Assembly (NCBI RefSeq): GCF_014201825.1
Contig: NZ_JACHFJ010000007.1
Coordinates: forward strand, 62,001 to 126,000
DNA: 64,000 nt
Direction: 5' to 3'
Origin: Acidocella aromatica
GTDB taxonomy: Bacteria; Pseudomonadota; Alphaproteobacteria; Acetobacterales; Acetobacteraceae
Shown: positions 28,063-34,998 of the stretch, in pieces
How positions within the stretch are numbered: the first letter of the stretch is position 1
How the letters are laid out: each line of letters begins with the position of its first letter
Notes under the pieces: model-generated
Told to the model about the DNA's origin: nothing
What the model saw: the letters and a program-made list of their open reading frames with translations, nothing else
Databases searched by the model: none
Made by a program: the position numbers and the translations under genes

Positions 28063-29862
28063 TCACCCGCCCAATCCGCTTGCAATCGTCTTGAATATCT
28101 CCGCCGGTAAAGTCCCGCCCAGCACTTTATTTGTAGGCGAATTGTCATCATTGCCCAGCCATACGGCGATGATGTCGCCGCCCGCATAGCCGATGAACCA
28201 GGCATCGCGGTAATCCTGCGTCGTGCCGGTTTTGCCCGCCGTGTAGATATTGGGAATGAACGCCCCCTTGCCGGTGCCGCTGGTCACCACGGCGCGCATC
28301 ATCTGCCCCACCGCCTGGGCCTGGCCAGAATCCACCACCGGCACGGGGGCCGGGTGCGGTGCGGGTGCGTGGTTGATGGCGGTGACGGCGTAGGGCGTCA
28401 CGCGCTCCCCGCCGTTGAAGAAAGTAGCGTAAGCCCCGGCCATTTGCAGCACACCCACCCCCCCGGTGCCCAGCGCCATGGTCGCGTCGTCGGGGAAATT
28501 GTCGTTCAGGCCCAGCTCCCGGGCCAGCGCGATCACCCTCCGCGCCCCGCCCGCGCGCAGCAGGATACGGATGGCGGCGGTGTTCATCGAGTCCGCCAGC
28601 GCCTGGGTCATCGAGACCTCGCCGTGATACCCGGCCTCGTAGTCATGCGGGTGGTAGCCGTGCAGGTAGAGCGGGCCGTCGAGCACGGTGTCCGACGGTG
28701 ACATGCCAGCACGCAGCCCCGCCAGCCAGACGATGGGCTTGATCGCCGAGCCCGTCTGCCGCCGCGCGAGGGTAGCGCGGTTATAGCCCTCGCGGTTGCC
28801 CACCCCGCCGATGAGCGCGCGCACCGCCCCGGTCTTAGCCTCCAGCACCACCACCGCGCCCTGCGAGATGTGCAGCGCCGGGCCCTGAGTGGCGATGGCC
28901 GTGTCCAGCGCGGTCTCGGCCGCGTTTTGCAGCGCCGGGTTCAGCGTGGTGGAGAAGGTGATGTCCTCGCCCTCGGGGATCTGCGCGCTCTCCTGCTGCA
29001 TTACCCAGAGCGCGAACCAGGAGGTGCGCGAGACCGGCTGCGCCGCGTCGGCCAGCTGGGCCTCGGCGGCGTTCTCCTGCTCGGGGCTGATCGCCTGGGT
29101 CCCCACCATGTCGTCCAGCACCTGGGTGGCGCGGTTGGCGGCGGCTTCGGGGTTGGCCAGCGGGTTGAGGCTGGAGGGGGCCTTGGGCAACCCGGCCAGA
29201 ATGGCCGCCTGGGCGATGCTCAGCTGCGTGGCCGGGACGCCGAAATAAAGCCGGGCCGCGGCATCCACACCGTAAGCCCCCTCACCCAAATAGACACGGT
29301 TGAGATAGATGCCGAGGATTTCGTCCGGCGTGTAATGCCGGGTGAGCCAGAGGGCGAGCACCGCCTCCTGCACTTTGCGGCGGAAGGTGCGCTCATTGCC
29401 CAGGAACAGCGTCTTCGCCACTTGCTGGGTAATGCTGGAGCCGCCCTGCATCACGCGCCGGTGGATGAGGTCGGTAACCACGGCGCGGGCGAGGCCCTGG
29501 GTGTCGAACGCGCCATGCTCATAATAGCGCTTGTCCTCGATGGCGATGAACGCTGCCGGCACGTAAGGCGGCAGCGCGGAGGGCAGCACCACCTGGCCCG
29601 AGGCATCGCCGAACCGGGCGGCGAGCTGGCCCGACGGGGCGAGCAGCAGAATGGCCGGGCGACGCGGAGTGGTGACGGCGCTGGCGGGGTTCGGCATGTC
29701 CCAGGTGAACCAGAGTCCGGCCAGAAACAGGACCAGCCCGCCCCAGATGGCACCAATGACAAGCAGCCGCGTGACCACCCAGCCCCGGCGCAGGTTACGG
29801 ACGAGCTGCCGGGTCTTCGGCTTGGGCCTGGGAGCTGGCGGTTGTTGCTTGGCGCGGGGCAT
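28063..29862 (-). CDS. Class A penicillin-binding protein (PBP1A family), transglycosylase/transpeptidase
   Basis: A bifunctional peptidoglycan synthase of 599 residues. A basic proline-rich cytoplasmic tail and one helix (about 29-50) are followed by the GT51 domain with AIEDKRYYEHGAFD and GGSSITQQVAKTLFL, and by the transpeptidase domain with GSAIKPIVWLAG (SxxK nucleophile), SMN (SxN) and KTGTT. It is shorter than E. coli PBP1A/1B, resembling compact PbpF-like forms. Single gene; the 230 bases between it and the desaturase hold nothing I recognise. Confidence 0.94.
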   Translation of the reverse strand: MPRAKQQPPAPRPKPKTRQLVRNLRRGWVVTRLLVIGAIWGGLVLFLAGLWFTWDMPNPASAVTTPRRPAILLLAPSGQLAARFGDASGQVVLPSALPPYVPAAFIAIEDKRYYEHGAFDTQGLARAVVTDLIHRRVMQGGSSITQQVAKTLFLGNERTFRRKVQEAVLALWLTRHYTPDEILGIYLNRVYLGEGAYGVDAAARLYFGVPATQLSIAQAAILAGLPKAPSSLNPLANPEAAANRATQVLDDMVGTQAISPEQENAAEAQLADAAQPVSRTSWFALWVMQQESAQIPEGEDITFSTTLNPALQNAAETALDTAIATQGPALHISQGAVVVLEAKTGAVRALIGGVGNREGYNRATLARRQTGSAIKPIVWLAGLRAGMSPSDTVLDGPLYLHGYHPHDYEAGYHGEVSMTQALADSMNTAAIRILLRAGGARRVIALARELGLNDNFPDDATMALGTGGVGVLQMAGAYATFFNGGERVTPYAVTAINHAPAPHPAPVPVVDSGQAQAVGQMMRAVVTSGTGKGAFIPNIYTAGKTGTTQDYRDAWFIGYAGGDIIAVWLGNDDNSPTNKVLGGTLPAEIFKTIASGLGG

Positions 29863-29949
29863 GGAAGGAGAGGTGCCAAGCCTGCCCGCTTATGGCAAGC
29901 CAGCAGGTTATTGCCCCGAACCGCCCCTCCGGGGTAGGTGAAGGAGATC

Positions 29950-30036
29950 GCGGGTGTGGCGGAATGGTAGACGCACCGGACTTAAAATCCGTTGGGGCTT
30001 TGCCCTGTGGGGGTTCGACTCCCCCGACCCGCACCA
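29950..30036 (+). tRNA. tRNA-Leu (anticodon UAA)
   Basis: An 87-base class II tRNA with GCGGGTG acceptor arm, anticodon loop CTTAAAA (anticodon TAA), a long variable arm as expected for leucine, the GGTTCGACT T-loop, and an encoded CCA end. Only the seventh acceptor pair is mismatched. It sits directly before an AT-rich island. Confidence 0.95.
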
Positions 30037-30073
30037 GTTACCCTCTCTTACAATTTTCACAAACACGCGAACC

Positions 30074-30180
30074 ACGAACAAATTATTGTGATTTAATTCA
30101 TCTGCATTTTTTAAAATCATCCGAATACGAACAAATTATTGTGATTTTTAAATCATATCGATACGAATAAACAACAATAT
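30074..30180 (+). repeat. Iteron-like direct repeats (21-bp core, two exact copies and a partial third)
   Basis: The core ACGAACAAATTATTGTGATTT occurs exactly at 30074-30094 and 30127-30147. A diverged third copy begins ACGAATAAAC at 30163. Each exact copy is followed by a TTTTTAAA(A)TCAT tail and a (T/A)CGA(A)T stretch, so the real unit is longer than the core. Probably multiple binding sites for one regulator. Confidence 0.75.
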
Positions 30181-30281
30181 AAAACCACTTAATATTTCAA
30201 GCAAAAACCTTTAATAATCCCCCTAAATTTACTTGGCACAAATCGATTTTATTTGATCAAAAAGAAAAAGATTTTAAAAGA

Positions 30282-30299
30282 GTCACATTGACATGTGAC
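30282..30299 (+). promoter_or_regulatory. 18-bp operator-like palindrome upstream of tadG
   Basis: GTCACAT-TGAC-ATGTGAC is a perfect inverted repeat with 7-base arms. It overlaps a TTGACA hexamer (30288-30293) of the possible tad promoter and lies 90 bases before the tadG ATG. The regulator is unknown. Confidence 0.55.
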
Positions 30300-30387
30300 G
30301 TCCGCGTGACTGTTATAATAATTAATTCTTGTTATAATATCCCTCAACTTATCGCCTTACCTTAACTGCCAAATATCTCTGCACTTT

Positions 30388-30960
30388 ATGCGTATTGCCG
30401 CTTCCTCGATAGCACAGAGCGTCTCTATGTTAGTTTTTCTTATCAGGCTTATCCCGGCGTTCTTACGCAACTTCCTCGCGTCCCGGCGGGCGGGTCTAGC
30501 GGTGATGTTTGCCCTGAGCATGCCTATGCTTTTGGCGGTGACCGGGTTAAGCGTGGATGTCGGCTACTGGTATCAGAACCAGACAGCTTTGCAGTCTGCC
30601 GCCGATGCCGGAGCCATGGCGGCGGCAATGAACGATGCACGCCTCGGGCAAACAACCGACGACACCAAAGTCTCGGCGGCGCTACCTTACGCCAAGGCCA
30701 TGGCCGATGCCGCCACCAGCCAGCAATTTGGCTTCGTCAGCGGCGCACCCGGCACCTCGGTCACCCTGACGGCCAATACCGGCACCGCGCAAACCGTTAA
30801 CAGCAAGAGCGTCGCCACCACCACTTATACGGCGACCGTCTCCGCGCCGCGCCCGGTATTCTTCTCGGCTGTCGGGGGGGCTGGGCTTCAAGGGTTTCTC
30901 GGCCGGCACGCAAAGCGCCAGCGCCACCGCCTCCATCGTTACCACCACATCGGGCACTAG
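30388..30960 (+). CDS. TadG-like pilus-assembly/vWA-type protein, N-terminal part (frameshifted)
   Basis: The first reading frame of a TadG-related protein. A basic stretch and one helix (SRRAGLAVMFALSMPMLLAVTGLSVDVG, residues about 32-60) match the Tad_N domain, followed by YQNQTALQSAADAGAMAAAM. The true frame breaks at a run of seven G (30874-30880): removing one G joins it smoothly to the frame that continues to 32533 (GFKGFSAGTQSASATAS...). As written it ends with a nonsense His/Arg-rich tail at 30960. TadG proteins are envelope proteins of Flp/Tad pilus loci, but no tadA, cpa or flp genes are here. It could be a sequencing error, a broken gene or phase variation. Confidence 0.8.
   Translation: MRIAASSIAQSVSMLVFLIRLIPAFLRNFLASRRAGLAVMFALSMPMLLAVTGLSVDVGYWYQNQTALQSAADAGAMAAAMNDARLGQTTDDTKVSAALPYAKAMADAATSQQFGFVSGAPGTSVTLTANTGTAQTVNSKSVATTTYTATVSAPRPVFFSAVGGAGLQGFLGRHAKRQRHRLHRYHHIGH
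30874..30880 (+). other. G7 homopolymer at the tadG frameshift
   Basis: Seven consecutive G separate the two halves of the TadG-like reading frame. With six G the frame would run from 30388 to 32533 without a break. Homopolymer G runs slip both in cells and during sequencing. Confidence 0.8.
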
Positions 30961-30973
30961 CGGCGGGTGCCTC

Positions 30974-32533
30974 ATGGCTCTTGGCACCTCGGGCATCGAT
31001 ATTTATCTCACCGGCGGCGCCAAACTCGACGCTTCCGGATGCAGCGGCACCGGCATCGTCTCCAACTCAACAGCCTCGTGCAATAGCAGCACGGATGCGG
31101 GGTCGATCTCCGTCAACCCCTCGGCCTCCATCGTTACATCCTCGGTCGAATCAGCCGGGTGCGTGTACGTCGACACCAATGGCGGCGCCAAAATCGTCAA
31201 CGCCTCGGGTAGCAACCCCACCTACAGCACGGGCAGCGCTACCGACCCTTATCAGGCCCTCGCCAATGCTGGCTTTCCCAAATGGCCAAGCCAGCCAAGC
31301 CAGCCGAGCCTGAGCAATACCGTCGCAACCTCGACCTTTTCGCTGGGCTATGTAAAATCCTATTCCACAGCCTATGCCGGTTGTAGCCCGGATTATGCGG
31401 CCAAATGCTGGCTGAACCCGTATGAGTTCACCGGCAACCTCAGCCCCAATGTTGTCTCCCTGGAATTATACGACGGCATCGATGCCGCTAATTACGATTC
31501 CACCTACGTATTCACCGGCAGCTTCAAAACCGGCAACGGCACGCTGACCTTCGACAGCACAAGCTCAATCCCAGCGACTTATTATTTTCAGGGCGCCACC
31601 ACCACCAAGCGCGGCACAACCACGACCACCGGCTATGGGCTCGAACTCAGCTCCCCCACCATCACCTGGGGTACGGGCGGCGTTTATTATTTCAACGGTG
31701 GTTGGGCGGTCGATGGCAGCTCCCCCACCATGAAAGTGGGCACCAGCACCATGCTCTCCACCAAATATAGCGGCGCCTCCAACGGCGCCACTTACCTACA
31801 GGAAGGCAATATCACCTTCGGCGGCGGCACTTACTACTTCGATGGCGGGCTGGTGATCGGCGGCAGCGGCAACGTCACCTTCGGGCCAGGCATATATTAT
31901 ATCGTCAACGGCCCCTTCTCCGTCACCAATGGCGGTACGCTCACCGCCAACGGCGCAACCTTTGTACTCGAAGGCACATCCTACTACGCCTTCAACGGCG
32001 GCACCAACCTCACACTCTCAGCCCCAGTGCCCAACAGCGCCACCGCCCCCACCAACTGCGTGCTGCCCTTCTCCTCCGGCAGCACCACGGGCACGCCGTA
32101 TCCGCAAACCACCTACACAATCGACAATACCACCGTCACCGCCACCCCCACCTATGGCACGCCCATCACAACCAATGTCGGCTATGGTTATCCAGGCAAG
32201 CCGTACCCGTGGGATGGCACAAACGGCAAAGGCATTTGCGGCGTGCTCATCTATCAGGCACCTACCGACAGCTCGACCGACTATATCACCGAGGGCACGA
32301 CCAACACGGTCAACGGCATCATCTACACCCCTGCGGCGGCAGTCACCATGTCGGGCGCCGGCTCCATGAAGGCCGGCACCAATTCGGACGGCACAGCCGG
32401 AACACTCGCCGTTATCGCCAACAGCATCTCCCTCACGGGCAGCGCCAATCTTACGCTCTCCACGGGCTCCAGCACCTCGAACTATGGGCTGAGCTCCTCG
32501 ACCACCACCAGCCAGATCCTGCTGACCAACTAA
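30974..32533 (+). CDS. TadG-like protein, C-terminal part
   Basis: Continuation of the TadG-like protein, 519 residues from the first ATG in this frame, though the frame is open back to the G7 tract. It is rich in Gly, Thr, Ser and Tyr, with repeated strand-forming units such as ITFGGGTYYFDGGLVIGGSGNVTFGPG, resembling a beta-helix surface domain. The whole protein would be about 714 residues. Its stop overlaps the next ATG (TAATG), so the downstream tadE genes are coupled to it. No ribosome site precedes 30974, which argues that this half is not an independent gene. Confidence 0.75.
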   Translation: MALGTSGIDIYLTGGAKLDASGCSGTGIVSNSTASCNSSTDAGSISVNPSASIVTSSVESAGCVYVDTNGGAKIVNASGSNPTYSTGSATDPYQALANAGFPKWPSQPSQPSLSNTVATSTFSLGYVKSYSTAYAGCSPDYAAKCWLNPYEFTGNLSPNVVSLELYDGIDAANYDSTYVFTGSFKTGNGTLTFDSTSSIPATYYFQGATTTKRGTTTTTGYGLELSSPTITWGTGGVYYFNGGWAVDGSSPTMKVGTSTMLSTKYSGASNGATYLQEGNITFGGGTYYFDGGLVIGGSGNVTFGPGIYYIVNGPFSVTNGGTLTANGATFVLEGTSYYAFNGGTNLTLSAPVPNSATAPTNCVLPFSSGSTTGTPYPQTTYTIDNTTVTATPTYGTPITTNVGYGYPGKPYPWDGTNGKGICGVLIYQAPTDSSTDYITEGTTNTVNGIIYTPAAAVTMSGAGSMKAGTNSDGTAGTLAVIANSISLTGSANLTLSTGSSTSNYGLSSSTTTSQILLTN

Positions 32534-33084
32534 TGGCGAAGCCTCTCACCATGCCCCTCGCCAAAATGCTCCTCACAAGGCTTACCGCTTTTGCTCACGC
32601 CCGCTCGGGCGCCGCCGCGGTCGAGTTCGCGCTGCTCGGCCTCAGCACATTCGCGTTTTTCTTCGCCATCCTCAACCTTGGACTGCTTGGCTTCACGCTC
32701 ACCACATTACAGCGCGCCGTGGAGATGACCGCCCGCACCGCCGCAGTGAACGCCACTGCCGCTGGCAGCAGCACCGGCTCTGGTGTCTGCCCCTCGGTTT
32801 CCGATGTCACCGGTTATTTCAACCAATATGTCGGGCGCATGATTCCCAAGGCGGGAACCGCCCAAGGCCCGACCCTGACCTTCTATACCAATGCCTCCGG
32901 CAAACCTGTCTCTTTTACCGGCCCGTGGGTGAACAGCACCTCCAATGCTCCCACCGGCACTTATATCGCTCTTGGCGCCAGCTATACTTGGTCGCCGATC
33001 GGCTTCGCCAAGCTCATTTCGATTCCTCTCACCATCAAGACCGTCGCCTTCGCCATGGGTTCCCCCTCATGCGCCGACGACTGA
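32533..33084 (+). CDS. TadE-like pilus-assembly pseudopilin
   Basis: A 183-residue protein with the TadE signature: basic start, then RSGAAAVEFALLGLSTFAFFFAILNLGLLGF, where the E at position 5 of the helix is the pseudopilin glutamate. The extracytoplasmic rest is Thr/Ser-rich. ATG 32533 overlaps the tadG stop. Processing would need a prepilin peptidase, not found here. Confidence 0.85.
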   Translation: MAKPLTMPLAKMLLTRLTAFAHARSGAAAVEFALLGLSTFAFFFAILNLGLLGFTLTTLQRAVEMTARTAAVNATAAGSSTGSGVCPSVSDVTGYFNQYVGRMIPKAGTAQGPTLTFYTNASGKPVSFTGPWVNSTSNAPTGTYIALGASYTWSPIGFAKLISIPLTIKTVAFAMGSPSCADD

Positions 33085-33587
33085 TCCCCATGCGTGCCCT
33101 GCCACATCTCGGTCGGCGCGGCAGCGTCACCGTGGAATTCGCCCTCATCGCAACATTCTTCCTGCTGCCTCTGTTTGGCGGGAGCCTGGACATGGTGGAG
33201 TACATCTCCGCCCGCGCCCAGCTCAACACGGCGCTACAAGCGTTGTACTACTACGCCCTGACCAATCCCTCGGCAGGCACGAACAGCGCCAACACCACGG
33301 CGATCATGTCGCTAATGAGCAGCAGCCTGCATCCGCTCACTTTGGTCAGCTCTTCGGTCTCCTATAATTGTATCGCCAACAGCGCCACGACAGTCACTTA
33401 TGTCTCGCAGTCGAGCACGGCGATAACGTCCTGTCCCGCATCGGGCAGCTATACCGCCTCTCAGCAGACATTGCAGATCACAGTTACTTACACCGTGCGC
33501 ACCTCGGTCCCCTTGACCATGCCAATGCCGTTTGTGCCCTCCAACCCGCTGGTTCTGACACAGACCGGCATGATTCAGGTGCAGTAG
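33069..33587 (+). CDS. TadE-like pilus-assembly pseudopilin (second copy)
   Basis: A 172-residue paralogue with RRGSVTVEFALIATFFLLPLFGGSLDMVEYISARAQ, again with the helix glutamate. ATG 33069 overlaps the previous gene by 16 bases; ATG 33090, just after its stop, is an equally possible start. Last gene of the tadG-tadE-tadE set. Confidence 0.83.
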   Translation: MRRRLIPMRALPHLGRRGSVTVEFALIATFFLLPLFGGSLDMVEYISARAQLNTALQALYYYALTNPSAGTNSANTTAIMSLMSSSLHPLTLVSSSVSYNCIANSATTVTYVSQSSTAITSCPASGSYTASQQTLQITVTYTVRTSVPLTMPMPFVPSNPLVLTQTGMIQVQ

Positions 33588-33600
33588 GCGCCCCTCAGAT

Positions 33601-33614
33601 TTGCGCCAGATCAA
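33601..33614 (+). promoter_or_regulatory. Degenerate FNR-like site upstream of hypC
   Basis: TTGCGCCAGATCAA keeps the right half (ATCAA) and TTG of the left half of an FNR box, with two mismatches. It lies 53 bases before the hypC ATG. Plausible because hyp genes are FNR-controlled in E. coli, but weak on its own. Confidence 0.35.
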
Positions 33615-33666
33615 TGTTTTTCCAGGCAACCGACGCATGTAAGGTAGGAGCGGGGGTGATGTAGCT

Positions 33667-33897
33667 ATGTGTCTTGGTATTCCGATGCAGGTGGTGGCGA
33701 TCGACGGCTTCAACGCCGAGTGCGAGGCACGTGGCGTGAAGCGCAACGTCTCCCTGTTCATGATCGGCGAGAATGAAGTCGAGGTCTGTGATTATGTAAT
33801 GGTCCATGTCGGCTATGCGCTGCGGAAGATGACGCCCGAGGATGCGCGCCTGAGCTGGGAACTGTTCGACGAAATCCTCGCGGTCGCCGGCGAATGA
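33667..33897 (+). CDS. hypC: Hydrogenase maturation chaperone HypC
   Basis: A 76-residue chaperone that begins MCLGIPMQVVAIDG. The N-terminal Cys2 carries the Fe(CN)2CO group with HypD and delivers it to the large subunit. First gene of hypC-hypD-hypF-hypE; overlaps hypD by four bases. Confidence 0.96.
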   Translation: MCLGIPMQVVAIDGFNAECEARGVKRNVSLFMIGENEVEVCDYVMVHVGYALRKMTPEDARLSWELFDEILAVAGE

Positions 33898-34994
33898 AGG
33901 AGGATTTCACCGCCGCCAAGGGATGGCTGGAGCGCATCGGGGAGCTGCCCATCGCGCATCCCGTGGCGGTGATGAATGTCTGCGGCGGGCATGAGCGCAG
34001 CCTCACCCAACTCGGCCTGCGCGGCGTGCTGCCGCCGAACGTGAAGTTGATCTCTGGCCCTGGCTGCCCGGTCTGCGTCTGCCCCGAGGAGGATCTTGCC
34101 GACGCCATCGCCCTGGCGCTCACCGGCGATGTCACGCTCGTCGCCTTTGGCGATATGCTGCGCGTGCCCATCAATGCTGCCAAAGGCGAGGTGCGCTCTT
34201 TGGCCGAGGCGCGGGCCAAGGGCGCCGATATCCGCCCGATCAGCGCGCCGCAGGAAGCCGTGGCCCTGGCCGCCTCCAATCCCGCCCGGCCCGTGGTGTT
34301 CTTCGCCGCCGGGTTTGAGACGACAACCGCCCCTGTGGCCGCCATGCTGGCCCAGGGCGTGCCGGAGAACCTCTCCGTGCTGCTGGCCGCGCGCCTCACT
34401 TGGCCGGCGGTGGATATGCTGCTGGCAAGCGGAGATGCCGCGCTGGACGCGCTGATCGCCCCCGGCCATGTGGCGGCGGTGATGGGTGCTTCGGAATGGG
34501 GCTTCATCCCGGAGCGGTACCATCTGCCTGTGGCGGTGGCCGGGTTCTCGGCCAATTCGCTGCTGGCGGCGCTGTATTCCGTGCTGCGGCAGAAGCTGGC
34601 GGGCAAGCCGTTCCTCGATAATTGCTATGCCGAACTTGTGGCCCCCGAGGGTAATCTCCGCGCCCAGGCTTTGCTGGCCGAAGTGATGGAAGTGACTGAC
34701 GCCAACTGGCGCGGCATCGGAGTGGTCCCGCGCTCCGGCTTTGCCCTGCGCGGCGAGTGGAAACGCTTTGATGCCCGCGCCCGCTTCGAATTCTCCGCCC
34801 TGCCCCGCCGCCGCGCGGGCGAGATGCCCCCGGGCTGCGACTGCGCCGCCGTGGTACTGGGCAAGAAGCAGCCGGACCAGTGCCGGCTCTATGGCACCGC
34901 CTGCACGCCGCAGAATCCGGTGGGGCCGTGCATGGTCTCGGATGAGGGCGCCTGCCATATCTGGTGGCAGGGAGGCACGCGGGCAGCGGCCTGA
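33894..34994 (+). CDS. hypD: Hydrogenase maturation protein HypD
   Basis: Iron-sulfur scaffold on which the Fe(CN)2CO group of [NiFe]-hydrogenase is built. The 366 residues show VMNVCGGHERSL with the Cys that binds iron, SGPGCPVCVCP, FFAAGFETTTAP, and the [4Fe-4S] cysteines in the last third (MPPGCDCAAVVLG, ACTPQNPVGPCMVSDEGAC). Coupled to hypC. Confidence 0.97.
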   Translation: MKEDFTAAKGWLERIGELPIAHPVAVMNVCGGHERSLTQLGLRGVLPPNVKLISGPGCPVCVCPEEDLADAIALALTGDVTLVAFGDMLRVPINAAKGEVRSLAEARAKGADIRPISAPQEAVALAASNPARPVVFFAAGFETTTAPVAAMLAQGVPENLSVLLAARLTWPAVDMLLASGDAALDALIAPGHVAAVMGASEWGFIPERYHLPVAVAGFSANSLLAALYSVLRQKLAGKPFLDNCYAELVAPEGNLRAQALLAEVMEVTDANWRGIGVVPRSGFALRGEWKRFDARARFEFSALPRRRAGEMPPGCDCAAVVLGKKQPDQCRLYGTACTPQNPVGPCMVSDEGACHIWWQGGTRAAA

Positions 34995-34998
34995 CGCC

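Larger units (their letters stand above)
30037..30387 (+). other. AT-rich island between tRNA-Leu and the tad genes
   Basis: About 350 bases of strikingly AT-rich DNA in an otherwise GC-rich window, with no credible gene. It holds iteron-like repeats, a palindromic operator-like site, and two TATAAT hexamers (30314-30319 and 30333-30338). A TTGACA at 30288 is 20 bases before the first, longer than the ideal 17. The base composition and its position at a tRNA 3' end suggest foreign origin, but no integrase or duplicated tRNA end was found. Confidence 0.7.

Noticed and set aside
30074-30180. CRISPR array
   Set aside because: Only two exact repeats with unequal spacing, AT-rich, no cas genes.
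30240-30260. TTGATCAA near 30253 as another FNR box
   Set aside because: The half-sites touch with no 4-base spacer, so it is not an FNR-type site.
29950-30387. Integrated element at the tRNA-Leu gene
   Set aside because: No integrase and no second copy of the tRNA 3' end seen in the window; kept only as a possible foreign origin.
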